Shown piece by piece: positions 1 through 11,285 of a stretch of 64,000 nt of DNA. Within the stretch, counting starts at the first letter, position 1. Each line of letters begins with the position of its first letter. The notes beneath the pieces were generated by a model. That model ran no database searches, was not told the origin of the DNA, and worked only from the letters and a program-made list of their open reading frames with translations. Position numbers and translations under genes: made by a program. The stretch comes from [Phialemoniopsis] sp. UDSM-2020 (Eukaryota; Ascomycota; Sordariomycetes; Thyridiales; Thyridiaceae), in assembly GCA_018873225.1 (NCBI GenBank), contig JAEILZ010000001.1, forward strand, positions 7,068,001 to 7,132,000, read 5' to 3'.

Positions 1-702
1 CCTCGCTCACGTCGCTCATTGCTTGTGGATGATATGATAAAATGCAGCATCGAGCTACGAAGTAGGTGGACAGTTAAGGTTGTTAAGCAGAGGACTTGGT
101 GTTGTTTTTGGGTTGGGGTGGTTGTGCTGTGCTGTGCTAGAGACCCGGTGACGACACACACCTCGGGTGCTACAAGCGCACTTTAGCTAGAGTTGCAGCA
201 CCGACCAGCGCTGAGGATCCCCACCCGTCCCCATTATTTCCCACCAGACCCCCAAGTGCCAAGTGCCCTGGATTCTACGTACAGGCCACCCTTCCCTTCC
301 GACCGGTAGCGACTGCCTTGTGTTCGCGACTTTTTTCCTCCTTCCCCATTGTGCTTGCCCTGTACCTGAAGTAAAGCAAAGTTGGTAGTTACCTTTACTT
401 TACTTTGTATTGCGACTCACCAGGCCATACCTCTCTCCTCTCCTCTCTCCTCCACCCCACAGCCTTCCCTACCAAGTAGGGTACCGCGCACTGGTATTGC
501 CATGCCATCGAGTTAAGCCGACATCTTCATCATCAAATAGGCATCCGCCGAGAGCGATCACCACGCGCCGCCCTCGTCCTCCGGCCTTCGTCTATCGCAG
601 TGCTTCCTCCTCCCCAACACGGAACCCACAGCCCGTTCTCGTTCTAGCGAGCAAACCGATGGTCCGGCACACGCCGCATCAAAGACCGCAACCACCACCA
701 GG
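1..702. other. 5' flank of PRP24
   Basis: No convincing coding exon was found. The last 300 bases before the PRP24 start are pyrimidine-rich (CTCTCC and CCTCC runs), as is usual for fungal promoters and 5' leaders. The first bases may belong to the flank of a gene lying left of the window. Confidence 0.5.
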
Positions 703-3700
703 ATGGGGAGCCCTCCGCCCGCGCCCCCTCAGCCGGTAGGGGAGGACAACTGGGTCGACTACATCGACCAGCAGACCCGCCACGCCGACAACCTCGAGAA
801 GCGTATCCACGTCGTCGAGCTCTTTCGCACCGCCGTCAACGCCGAACTCGGAAGCATCAAGGTTTGGCTGGCCTATTGCGACTACTTTTGGTCCCTGCAT
901 CAGGACTGCCAGTACGGCGCCGACTCGGCTGCCTGGTCCGCCGACGAACGCGCTGCCGGTCGCGACATCTTCTCCCTCGACGCCGCCCTGCACCTCTGGA
1001 GCGAGGGCCATGAGGCCACAAAGTACCGCCTCGGCGACAGCCACGAGCTCTGGGATCGGTGGATAGGTCTCGAGATGGACCTGCTGGCCAAGACCAGGAC
1101 GCCCGAGGGCGTGAGGCGCATCACCCATCTCTTTCGCGACCGCCTCCGCACCCCGCACCGCACTTGGGACGACACCTCCCAGATGTTTTCGACATTTCTG
1201 TCCGAGTACAACACGGCCGCGTACGAGTCCACCATGAAGGACATCACCCAGCGCGCCGCCGAGGCGAAGAGACTCTACGACCAGCGCGAGGCCCTGGAGC
1301 TCAAGCTCGCCCGCGCCGACGATGCCGAAGCGCAGCGGGCTGCCCTCAAGGAATACCTGGCCTGGGAGATCACCAATACCAGATACGAAAAGAGGAACAG
1401 GCCCGCCGCCATCGAGCTTGCCCTTGCCCTCTTTTCCCGCGCCCTGACCGGCCTCTTCGCCTCGGACGAGGCCACCTGGACCGACTACATCGTCTACATC
1501 TCGACACTCTACGGCCAGTTCCGTGACGAGCGTGCCCCCCAGGCCGAGGATATCTCTCACCTGCTGCCCAACAGCCTCGACATTCACCAGCGCGCCGTGC
1601 AGCACTGCCCCTGGTCCGGCAAGCTCTGGGGCCGCTACATCCTGAGCGGCGAGGAGGCCTCGCTGTCCTTCTTCGACATGGAGAGGATCAAGCACGCCGC
1701 CACCAACAGCTCACAGCTCGACCGCGACGGCATGGCCGGCGTCGTCGACATGTACGCCGCCTGGTGTGGCTACCTCAAGCGCACCGCCATGCATCCCAGC
1801 GCCACTGATGAATCGGTCGACATTGCCGACTCGGGCCTCGTCGCCGCCCTCGAGGCCGTTCAGGTCTGGGGTGAGCGCCGCTTTGGCGACGCGTACAAGG
1901 GCGACCCCAGCTTCCGCCTTGAGCGCATCCTCATCCAGTACTTGACTGAGAAGCACTTTGCCGTCGATGAGGCCCGCGACCAGTGGAAGAAGCTCGAGGC
2001 AAAGGACCTCTACGCCAACAGCTATGACTTTTGGGTTCACTTCTTCATGTGGGAGATGCTCGTCTTTCAGGCGCAAAAGGGCCAAGGCCGCAGCCCCACG
2101 CCCGCCTCGAGCTCCAAGAGCCTCCGCGTGCCTAGCCTCGCCACCGAGACCCTCGAGCGCGCTCTGCACAACAGGAACCTCGACTGGCCTGAGCGCGTCA
2201 TGGAGATCTACCTCCACCACTGCAACGACTACCAGACCGCAGAAGTCCTGCACCAGGCCCTCGACACCATGCACAAGGTCAACAAGGGCATTGCGAAGCG
2301 GCGCGAAAGGGAGGCCGCGGCCGCTAGTGCCGCCTACGCCGCCCAGGTCGAGGCCCACAGCCAGCAGCAAGAAGCCGTCGGGGAGGCCGACAGGAATGCC
2401 GCCGCTTCGCCCTCAGGCACCAAGCGAAAGAGGGACGCCGAAGCGGGAGACGACGACGGTGCCGAGTCTTCGACCAAGCGAGCCAGGAGCCAAGCGGAAA
2501 TCGCCGGGCCCCAGGGGAACGAGGCTGAGGCGTCCCAAGACAAGACCAAGCGTGACAGAGAGAACACCTCGGTCATCGTGCACGGCCTCCCGACGGACGT
2601 GACCATTACCAAGGTCAAGCAGTACTTCCGCGAGTATGGCCACGTGAACCACGTGCAGTTGCAAAAAGCCGACGACCAAGCATCGGCATCGGCCTTGGTC
2701 GAGTTTGCCGCCGCCGACGAGGCCCAGTCGGCGCTGCTGCGTGACGGCAAGTATTTCGGGCAGGAGCTCGTCAGCGTCCGGCCGGCGACGAACCTGACGC
2801 TCTTCGTGACCAACTTCCCGCCGACGGCCGACGATCGCTACATCCGCGACCTCTTCCGGGACTGCGGGCGCATCTTCTCGACACGTTGGCCCAGCCTCAA
2901 GTACAACACCTCCAGGCGCTTCTGTTATGTTTCCTTTGCCGAGCCCGAGGCTTCGGCCAAAGCGACGCGTCTCGACGGTACGCTCCTCGAGGGTAAGTAC
3001 AGGCTGCAGGCTAAGTTCTCGGACCCTTCCCACAAAAAGGCGCGCGAGGGGCCCATTGCCGAGGGTCGCGAGGTTCACGTCACCAGCGTCGACAGGGGCG
3101 CGTCCGAGGCCGAAATCAAGGAGCTGTTTGCCAAGTACGGCAGCGTAGAGAGGGTTCGCCTCCTGCGGACCATGAAGGGCGAGAGCCGGGGGACGGCCTT
3201 TGTCGTGTTCACCTCGAAGGTCGAAGCGGAGAGGGCAGTGTCGGAACTCGACAAGGTCAAATTCATGAGCCAGGTCCTCACCGTCGAGCTCTCGGTCAAG
3301 GAGAACTTCAAGCCCGTTGCACGTGCTGTGGCCAGCAAGTCGCCAACACCCGCTCGCAGCGCCAAGGACGAGGAAGGTGACGAGGCCATGGGAGACCCGG
3401 CTTCCGCCGACAAGGCCCTGGCAGCCGAGGCGCCCAACGAGCGATCCTTCTCGCTGATGGGTGTGCCAGATACCGTTAACGTGGAGCGCATTCGTGCCCT
3501 GGCCGAGCCTCACGGGGTCGTGACCAAGGTGCTTTTGCAGCCCCATCACGGCGGCGCCGTTGTCGAGATGTCGGACTCGGCGACCTCGGGCAAGGCCCAG
3601 CTGGCTCTCGAGGGCGCCGAACTGGACGGGAAGAGGCTGCGTGTCGGCACCGTGGCAGACCTCTACCGGGCCAAGGCGGCAAGGAAACAAGACGCTGACG

Positions 3701-4002
3701 GGCCCGACGCCAACGGCGCCACACCGGCCGCCACGAAGAAGCTAATGGCGCCGCCGCCGCGCGTGTCCAGGCCCGTCCTGGGCAAGGGGGGAAAGCGCGG
3801 CCTGGGTTTCGTGGGCGTCAAACCCTCCGCGGCTAAACCGCAGCAGAATGGGGAGACGGCCACCACGGCCGCACAGAAGAGTAATGCTGATTTCCGCAAG
3901 ATGTTTTTGAGCGGCGGTTCCAACGGCGATAAGAAGGAGGTGGAGGAAGAGGACAAAGAGCGGCATTCGCAAAAGGTTGAAAATGGTCACGTCGATTCTT
4001 GA
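703..4002 (+). CDS. PRP24: U4/U6 snRNP assembly factor Prp24 (SART3-like)
   Basis: Single-exon gene for 1099 aa. The N-terminal half (about residues 15-560) is helical with the W/Y spacing of HAT repeats. A lysine-rich acidic linker (about 535-615) follows, then four RRM-like domains near residues 621-690, 696-775, 789-865 and 912-985. The C-terminus carries the Lsm-binding motif of the Prp24/SART3 family (SNADFRKMFLSGG, about 1059-1071). The family anneals U6 to U4 snRNA and recycles U6 in the nucleus, with the tail contacting the Lsm2-8 ring. HAT plus RRM plus tail matches the SART3-like form of filamentous fungi rather than the shorter budding-yeast protein. The ATG at 703 is followed at once by conserved helical sequence. 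The fourth RRM is the most divergent. No intron is needed. Confidence 0.93.
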   Translation: MGSPPPAPPQPVGEDNWVDYIDQQTRHADNLEKRIHVVELFRTAVNAELGSIKVWLAYCDYFWSLHQDCQYGADSAAWSADERAAGRDIFSLDAALHLWSEGHEATKYRLGDSHELWDRWIGLEMDLLAKTRTPEGVRRITHLFRDRLRTPHRTWDDTSQMFSTFLSEYNTAAYESTMKDITQRAAEAKRLYDQREALELKLARADDAEAQRAALKEYLAWEITNTRYEKRNRPAAIELALALFSRALTGLFASDEATWTDYIVYISTLYGQFRDERAPQAEDISHLLPNSLDIHQRAVQHCPWSGKLWGRYILSGEEASLSFFDMERIKHAATNSSQLDRDGMAGVVDMYAAWCGYLKRTAMHPSATDESVDIADSGLVAALEAVQVWGERRFGDAYKGDPSFRLERILIQYLTEKHFAVDEARDQWKKLEAKDLYANSYDFWVHFFMWEMLVFQAQKGQGRSPTPASSSKSLRVPSLATETLERALHNRNLDWPERVMEIYLHHCNDYQTAEVLHQALDTMHKVNKGIAKRREREAAAASAAYAAQVEAHSQQQEAVGEADRNAAASPSGTKRKRDAEAGDDDGAESSTKRARSQAEIAGPQGNEAEASQDKTKRDRENTSVIVHGLPTDVTITKVKQYFREYGHVNHVQLQKADDQASASALVEFAAADEAQSALLRDGKYFGQELVSVRPATNLTLFVTNFPPTADDRYIRDLFRDCGRIFSTRWPSLKYNTSRRFCYVSFAEPEASAKATRLDGTLLEGKYRLQAKFSDPSHKKAREGPIAEGREVHVTSVDRGASEAEIKELFAKYGSVERVRLLRTMKGESRGTAFVVFTSKVEAERAVSELDKVKFMSQVLTVELSVKENFKPVARAVASKSPTPARSAKDEEGDEAMGDPASADKALAAEAPNERSFSLMGVPDTVNVERIRALAEPHGVVTKVLLQPHHGGAVVEMSDSATSGKAQLALEGAELDGKRLRVGTVADLYRAKAARKQDADGPDANGATPAATKKLMAPPPRVSRPVLGKGGKRGLGFVGVKPSAAKPQQNGETATTAAQKSNADFRKMFLSGGSNGDKKEVEEEDKERHSQKVENGHVDS

Positions 4003-4432
4003 TTTGGTATTCTGGAGAATTATACCCCCTTTTTTTTCTCATGGCTCAAGTCGTGCGCTAGCTAGGTCGGAGGTGAACGAAACTCGGTGTTAGTCTGGAA
4101 CTTTTGCCATAATATAATGTAATCGTACAATTCGTACAAGAGACCTGCATTCACTACACTGCTTATTTCTCTTATTTCTTTTTTTTTTGTTCTCTGCCAA
4201 GATTACTCTGCTTCTTCCGTGCATAGATCACGGTTGCCAAAGGCTTTGGGACTGATGCTGGGCCAAAGCGAAGTAGGCACTGAGGAATGTTATTTGAAAA
4301 GCCTCGTGTGATATTATATTATGGGAGGAATCAAGACCCAGTGCTACTTTTCCTACACGACGTTCACACTAACCAGCGCAACAAGCAAGCAACCCCGCCC
4401 GAAAGTCTCGCAATCTTGCCCACCGGGCTGTG
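4003..4432. other. Convergent 3' intergenic region
   Basis: Shared 3' flank of PRP24 (plus) and the dehydrogenase (minus). It is AT-richer, with T-runs near 4028-4038 and 4178-4188 and ATAATATAATGT near 4110. These fit 3' UTR and polyadenylation signals. No gene was seen. Confidence 0.5.
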
Positions 4433-5516
4433 TCAGGGCAAAGCCTCGGCCAGGCCGCTGTTCTCCCCGTGCATGTCCTTGAAGAGCGGGTCCCACACCT
4501 GGACGGAGCGCTCGCTCGGCTTGCCGTTCTTCCACTTGAGCTCGGTGTAGTCGAGGGCCGAGACCTGGGTGCCCGAGGCCTCGACGATGACGCCGAAGCG
4601 CTCGTCGCCGTCGGCGAGGAAGCCGTCGTAGGCGCGCACGATGGTGTCGACGGGCGTCAGGCACTCCTCGGACACGGCGGCGATCATCTTGGGCGGGATG
4701 ATGTTGGTCGCCACGATGCCCGGGCACACGCAGTTGACGTAGACCGAGTCCTTGGCGGCTAGGACCTCGGCGACGGTGCGCACGAACTGCACGACGCCCG
4801 CCTTGGCGCCGTTGTACTCTGGGTACGACCGGTGCGGGTGGACGGCGGCGTTGGAGGCCGTGCAGACGATCTTGCCGCCGGGCTTGCTGTTGTGCCGCAT
4901 AAAGTGCACCGCGAGCTGCGTGCCGTAGAGGACGCCCTTGTAGTCGACGTCGGTGCAGAGCAGGTTGGGCTCGGGCGGGATGTCGGTCACGGCGGCGGAC
5001 CGGTGGCGCAGGATGTAGAGCGACGACTGGTCGACGATGCCGGCGTTGGCGAGCAGCGCGTCGATCCGGCCCCACTTGTTCCAGACCGCCGTGAAAGCCT
5101 CGGCCTGGGACGAGTAGGACGCGACGTTGGCGTGGAAGAACGCCGTGTTGGGCCCGAGCGATGATGCTATACGCGCCAGGCACGTTAGCCGGGAGGTCCT
5201 CTTTCACCCTTGTGCCATAGCAGCGAGACTGGCTTCTCGCAACGAGGCTGCAGAGGGGGGGGGTTTGTGCTGGCTAGCTACTACTCACCGAGCTCTTGGC
5301 CCACCTTGTCGTTGATGTCAAAGAGCGCCACGTTCCACCCCTTGTCGGCAAAGTGCTTGGCCAGCGCCGTGCCCATGCCGGACTACGCCCCGACAGTCAG
5401 CAGTGGGAGACTTCTATTATTGACGAGACTCTTTTCCGCAGGAAGGCCTGACTTACAGAGGCACCGGTGACGATGGCCACCTTCTTGGGAGACGTGGACG
5501 CTCCGTTGGTCGCCAT
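4433..5516 (-). CDS. Short-chain dehydrogenase/reductase, classical SDR
   Basis: Three exons (5457-5516, 5289-5382, 4433-5166; phases match) give 295 aa. The N-terminus has a Rossmann TGASSGMG motif (TGxxxGxG), assembled across the first intron, and 'LFDIND' with an acidic residue after beta-2, which suggests NAD(H) preference. Later come LANAG and the catalytic YxxxK (YPEYNGAK). The overall pattern recalls fungal SDRs annotated as 15-hydroxyprostaglandin dehydrogenase-like, but the substrate cannot be read from sequence. It lies tail-to-tail with PRP24 and head-to-tail with the Zn2Cys6 regulator at 6.5-9.5 kb. Membership of the rhamnose pathway is possible by position only; a separate SDR at 13.4 kb is the better rhamnose dehydrogenase. 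Confidence 0.85.
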
Positions 5517-6547
5517 GATGACTTTGCAAGATGTCTGTTATGGGAGCCAGATGCTGCACGAGATTATCTGCGCGATCGAGATGACCAGCACCAAAGAACA
5601 CACTAGACACCACAGTCTTGTGGCCACCCGCTCTCTTATATAGGACGGCAGCGAAGCCGATCAGACTTTGAGCCCCTCCATGGCGCACCCGGCGCCCATG
5701 CCAAGTAGGCCACACAAGACTCTTGGTGTTTGCCCGTGAACTCTGTGGAGAAGGTGTACCGGGCAGAGGCTACGCGACAGGGCGTGTGTCTCAGCACCCA
5801 CCGGGAATAGGATATCCAGGTTTCTGTCAGTGATACCAGCTAGCGCCTCACATGTTTCCTCTCGAGCCCGGCGCCGCGCATCATCTTTCCCCGCATTTGA
5901 ACCCTTCCCCACATTTTAAAGCCGCCGCCGCTCGGCGTGCGGAGCAGAGCCTGGGTGCACCAGCTGTCACCCACACTGTGAACGGATACTATTCCCGAGG
6001 CTGGAGACACACGTAACGTAATTGTCGAGCAAAGCTTGTTCTTGGTGGCACTGCACCCGCTGGAATTGGGTTCTATGCACCAAGATCTATGCATTAGAGC
6101 TTATTCTACCTGCGTCCCAGACCATCAAACATGATTGCCAAGCGCCTCAGAGGGGCGCCAACTCGACCTGTTGCGTATTTTGGGACCCTCATGGTGTTGC
6201 GCATGCGGGTGACCTTTTCCCCCTGCCTCTTTTCTCTTTTCCCCCTTTGGCAGCCAAGGAGCCGTGTCCGGCCTCAACCAAGCGTGCCAGCAGCAGGGAA
6301 GCCATGTGTTGTTTCATATGTATCCGGCGTAAGTCGTTCAATAAAGACTCGTAGGTCGGTGTGTATTATACAAGAAAGGGTGCCAATGCCTCTCAGAAGC
6401 CAAAAAAAAACATAAAGGATCCGTATTTATGTGTGTGTATGTGCGTACACCAAAATGGAGTATGGTAAGAGCTGTCCTTTGCCATGCTTCAAAGATTTGC
6501 AACAGATATCAAGTGTGCGGGTGAGGGTGAGGTTGTACGAGGAAGCA
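5517..6547. other. Intergenic region upstream of the SDR gene
   Basis: About 1 kb holding the SDR promoter and the 3' flank of the regulator. Only short overlapping reading frames without domain-like sequence were seen. A TATATA-like element lies near 5636-5642, about 120 bases upstream of the SDR start. Confidence 0.45.
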
Positions 6548-9508
6548 TCAAGATAGGAATTGCTTTCCCCCTTCCTGCTTGAACAACCAGTCTCTGTTGG
6601 CATCCACCATGAAGTCGGTGATGTTGAACTCATTGGCAAGCATGGGCTCGTGGGCGCCGTCGTTTGTACCAGCAGCCATGTTGCCATTGGCGCCGGGCAT
6701 AGTCGACGGAGTCCCGTTCATCCCCAGGCCGGGAGCCTCGCCAGGCGCGCCAAAGGGCAGCCGCGGCACGTTGAAGAAGTCAAAGACGTCGAGATACTCG
6801 AGGTCGTTGGGCTGCGGCGTCCTGGCCGGCGTCACGCTCGGGTATCGGCTGTAATGTCCCAGGCTGGCCGGCTGGCCGGGGGCGCCGGCTTGGCCAGGGG
6901 CCCCGAAGCCCGGGACCATGTGCCGAGGCTGGCGGCTGATCAGGAAGTCGAGGTCAAAGGCCGTCCGACGCATGTCGGACAGGATCTTGACGCTGCTCGG
7001 CGTTACGCCGTCGCCCTGTCGCTCGCTGTCGCGGTGCTCGTCGAGGACCCGCTGCAGCAGCTCGCAGTAGCGCGCGGCCACCGGCCAGTGCCGGCCCATC
7101 TCGCGCAGTGTGTCCACAAAGAAGGCGATCTGCGGGCTGAGCTTGTGCTCGACTGTGGAGCCGTGAACCAGAAGTAGCCTCGCGGCGACCCAGAGCGTGA
7201 AGGCGAAGGGAGGACCGAGCTTCGTCAGCAGTCCGTTGGCCAGAACGAACTCGCCGAGCGCGGCGATGTTCTCGACGGCGCCGTGACACCTCTGACTCGC
7301 CGAGTAGCTGGGAGTGAAGATGGGGGAGCGCGTCGTTGGGTAGGCGGCCGAGGAGTGCAGCCGGATGACGGCCGTGTGGTAGGTCGCGTGAAGCATGACC
7401 CAGCCGCAATTGAGCGACTTGGCCGACCCCGGCTGGAAGAGCTTGGCCATGTTGCCGTACTCGCCGGGGAGGCCAAACTTCCACGAGGTGAGCATGTTGT
7501 CCAGAGCCTTGTAGCGCATCTGCCACTGCTCGACGTCGCTGAGCGCCGAGATGTCGACGGGCTGCTTGAGAAACTTGTGGATCTTGGTCAGGATACCGAG
7601 GATCTCGATGTAGTAGCTAAATGCGCCGAGGTTCTCGGGCCTGTTCATCTCATGCTCGGCGCTCGGCTCGTCGTAGCGGTCCTCGATGCGGAACCAGCGC
7701 GTCTCGACCTTTTGGTTCTTGATCCAGAGGTCGTCGCGGCAGGGCAAAGTGCGGTCAATCTCCTTGTCGTCCAAGGCGAACTCAAATGCCGTCGCGATGG
7801 TGGCGTAGCGGTCGAGGAGATAGATCATCCAGAACAGCCTACGGCGCGCTTCGTCCTCGACAAAGTCGCGCGGCTCCGGCAGGATCATGGCCCGCAGCGT
7901 GTATATCGAGGTGAAGTTGGGTGAGACGGAGAAGGAGGTGCTCTCGACGGCGAGGCCCAGCTGGACGACCGACCGGGTGATGAGGGCCATGAGATTCCAC
8001 CCGGGCGGGCCGTTGCTGCTCCCGCAGAGGTCCAGGGCCAGGATGACGAGGGCCTGGAGCGCCTTGACCGACGAGTTCTCCATGCCGTAGAGCAGGACGC
8101 GCTGCTTCGAGACGTCGTGGTAGTGCCTCCGCCTCTCGTCGGTCAGCCTAGCATCGGTCGAGTAGCGCAGGGTCGTGGCGACGATGGCGTGCAGCAGAAT
8201 CTTGTCGGTCTCCTCGATGACCGAGGGCCCAAAGAGTGAGTCGAGCGTCGTCTTCCGGTGGAGGATGGGGCACCAGGTGTTGATGTGCTTGAAGTACAGA
8301 TCCACCAGGGCATAGAGCAGGTCGTAGGGCGGCAGGTCCTGGTTCGAGGAGATCTGGGACTGCCCAGGAGATATGTTGACCGTCGGCGAGTGCAGCGACT
8401 GCGCCTGGTTCGCGCCGGAGCCGTAATACTCCTGGGCGGCGGCGCTGGGCACCTGGCCCGCGTGGCCGCTGTGCGAGGTCGGGGAGATACCAGACATGGG
8501 CATCTGGGAGGGGAAGCCCTCGTGGAGGGAAGGGGTGGGCGGGGGCATGCCAAACTCCATGGGCTGCGAAGTCTGCGCGTAGGTCGAGGGCTTCTGCAGG
8601 AAGAGGGCGGTCTCGGCCTGGGGAGTGCGTATGGCGTCGGCAGCACGAGGAAACATGGGGGGAGGAACCTCCCTCGGGGTGCCATGGTCGCTCGGTAGAC
8701 TCGGGTTGCTGCCGCGGACGCTGGCGGCGGCGGCGGCCTGATGGGGGAAGGCGGACGGCCCGCTCTGGGCGGCCTCGAGGGTGCTCTGGAGAATCTCGGC
8801 GTGGGCACGCAGGATGGCCTCGAGCTTGTCGAGGCGCTGCTCTAGCTCGCGCCCATAGCCGGCGCGCAGGCCTGGCTTCTTGCGCTCCTTGTACTCGCAG
8901 AGGGCTCCGTTGCGACTACACCAGCCGCAAGACGGCTGGCCACGATCACACTTGACCTATACCGGGGGACAGAGGCAAAGAGTTAGTGGCCTGCTTCGGA
9001 GCCGAGTACGACGCGATGGCGATCAGCCCAATGGGGCTTCCATGGACGGCGACTCACCTTTCTCTGTTTGCACAGCTCGCATCTAGGGATGGAGGGCTCG
9101 TTAGCGTCTGGCTTCTTATCTTGCGACGGCTGGGCAGGACCCGGGCTCTCGTCGGCGGAGGACAGGTTCGCGTCCGCCATAGGAGACGACGGGGTCATGA
9201 TAAGGATAGGCGTGGCGTGTATAGTCAGTGTGGAGAGTGGGACAGACAAGAGGGGCGGTCTATGGGTAGATCACGACTTTGTTGCAAACGAGCGACGGGG
9301 AGAGCAGGTATGTAGACAGTAGACACGCAACCTACGAGACGGAGATGGGTCGCTTGCGCTTCCCAGGGCGGGCATTATCCTCTAAGAAGTCGTCGGCATC
9401 ATTGTCGCTCCTCTCGTCCCCGCTGTGACCAGGATTGGCCTCGTCGGCGCTGTCGAGATCGACAGGGCGAGGAGAGGACGGCAGGCCATTGGGGTCCTCG
9501 GTCTGCAT
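6548..9508 (-). CDS. Zn2Cys6 transcription factor with fungal_trans domain, candidate rhamnose-locus regulator
   Basis: Three exons (9336-9508, 9058-9082, 6548-8956) join in phase to 868 aa. Exon 2 is only 25 nt. The spliced zinc cluster is C59-x2-C62-x6-C69-x6-C76-x2-C79-x6-C86, preceded by a basic stretch (GKRKRPISVS) and followed by a linker and a short coiled coil (ELEQRLDKLEAIL). A fungal-specific transcription factor domain spans roughly residues 250-560, containing the DEARRRLFWMIYLLDRY signature. The C-terminus (about 720-868) is Pro/Gly/Asn-rich, like an activation region. The gene is transcribed away from L-rhamnonate dehydratase, with 1.8 kb between the starts. Regulation of rhamnose genes is an inference from position only: this cluster sequence looks broadly conserved in ascomycetes, so a different role is possible. 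A longer first exon reading straight through from an ATG near 9230 was rejected because it gives a stop and no second half of the zinc cluster. Confidence 0.88.
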
Positions 9509-11285
9509 TGTGCGTGCAGCACAGGCACAGGCACGGTGATGCGATGCGGTGTGTGCGATGCACGCGGGCGCGATCGCCGTTTAGGAGCGATTGAGACACT
9601 TGACTCTCGGGCGCGTGGCTTGACGGGCAGCGAGGCAAGGCGGCGGAGGGCGTTGCAGGGCCAGCCAGTCAGTTTACCGGAGGGGCGAGCTTCGGGGTAA
9701 TGATGGGTAGAAGAGCTTGGAGGAAGTGCCTCGGGCTTTTATTTGCTCGAGGTAAAAGAGGGGATGGGGCCTCACATTAGTCCCTAGTGCCTCGCCCAAC
9801 CCTTAAGTGGTCCCTTCTCCCCCCTGCTTTTTTTTCCTTTCTCTTTTTTCTCTTTTTCAATTGTTCCCCATGAACCGGGGAGTAGGCGGGGTGAAGATGT
9901 GAGTCCGCAGGTGCTGGTTGGTCGATTGGGTGCGGAGGTGGAGAGGCAGGTGGATGTGCCATGTGGAGAGGGAGACACAGAGAGAGAACACTGCCTGCGA
10001 GACCGAGGATATCGTGCTGACAGGGCAAAGCCGGGGAGTTGAGGCCGGGGTTGGCGCAAGGGTCGAGGCGGAGATGAGACTGGAGCGAGGGCCGAGGAGA
10101 CACGCGGGAAACAACATTGAAGTCGCCAATTCCATGGGGAAATGATATAACCAATAAAGATGTACAAGTAATAGAGGGGGAGCGGGAACTCTTTCCTGCT
10201 TTGCTTTTGCAAATTGCTAGTCATCTTGCATTGCCTGGACAGGCAGTAGTAACCTAGCTAAGCTACCTAAAGTACCTACTTGGGAAGAACAGCACCGCAT
10301 CTGTCCTTCTCAGTTCAATTGGTGGATGGGGCTAGGAGAGAGATTTTTCTCTTTTTTTCTCCCTTCTCTTTTTCTTCTGCTTTTAGGTCAAGTGAAAATC
10401 GATCAATGGCGCTATGTCAAAATTCGATCACTTGTTGAAGATCCAGGGTCTCTCGCGTCCCTGCATCCATCCGTCAATCATTTCACTGGCTTCGCTAAGT
10501 GTGGGGGGGTTGTGAGCTCATGCTACTGCCAATGGTTTTCTTCTCGAAGCTAATGGAGTGAATGAGTGGGAAGAAGACCAAAGGCGCTCACTTGTTGAGG
10601 AAAATACACATTCTTCTAGAATTCATATGATATGACAGTCGACCTCAAGCTCGCGGGAGACGCTGTATGGACGGAAATACTGTTCACGGCTCCTCCTCCC
10701 TGCCTCTTCTTCTGCTTTTCTTGCAGACACGTGCGCGCCTCCAATACCACTCGAATGGCTAACCAAATACAGGCCAACTTGGCTGACCAGACATTGCCTG
10801 ACCACACTAACCCGTGGGCAATTCCGATGCACGGCATCAATCCCCTGTCAACGCAAATACGTACTTACTTACAGAGTAGGTAGGTAGTGAGGTGGGTCGA
10901 CACATGCGAGACCATGTCGGCTCTGGTTAGAGGGTCCGGTCGGGGCATCAAGTACCGACCGATACGGCGTGCCGCACATGCACCACCTTTCAGTCTTGTG
11001 TGCCCCCCGAGGGCTCCTCCGAGTCGCCCAGCCATGCCGCTCACTCTCCACCGCGCGAGAAGGGCCACCCCCACCACCGTACACCGGATCAGCAGTGTCC
11101 TGCTCCCATAAAGCCAACTTACCCTGGGCTTCCTCCTACCAATTGTCCTCTTCGCGGCTCTTTTCTCCTTCACCTCCCCCCTCCCAAAGGCCCTTCTTTC
11201 TCCCTCCCTCTCTCTCCCGTCTCAAGCCCCTCCAATTCTCCCATTGTCGCAGACCACACGACAAACCTCATCCAACCTACGCACC
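9509..11285. other. Divergent promoter region between regulator and LRA3
   Basis: This 1.8-kb spacer serves both the Zn2Cys6 gene (minus) and LRA3 (plus). It holds pyrimidine tracts (about 9830-9865 and 11150-11240), the latter directly before LRA3, and the CGG/CCG inverted repeat listed separately. No coding exon is supported. Confidence 0.55.
10937..10961. promoter_or_regulatory. CGG-N11-CCG inverted repeat, putative zinc-cluster operator
   Basis: CGGTCGG (10937-10943) and its exact reverse complement CCGACCG (10955-10961) flank 11 bases. The innermost triplets form CGG-N11-CCG, the spacing bound by Gal4-type Zn2Cys6 dimers. It lies about 325 bases upstream of the LRA3 ATG. A second, tighter CGGC/GCCG pair follows at 10965-10974. 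Function is inferred. Confidence 0.5.

Noticed and set aside
679..2370. Long minus-strand frames opposite PRP24 (338 and 219 codons)
   Set aside because: They mirror the codon bias of PRP24 on the other strand and have no domain; shadows of the real gene. The same holds for the long frames opposite LRA3, BEM3 and the 28-30 kb regulator.
8983..9249. Alternative N-terminus of the first regulator reading directly through 9058-9249
   Set aside because: It yields CELCKQRK but then a stop after the next intron donor, and lacks the GKRKRPISVS lead-in; the exon at 9336-9508 splices in phase and gives a typical sequence.
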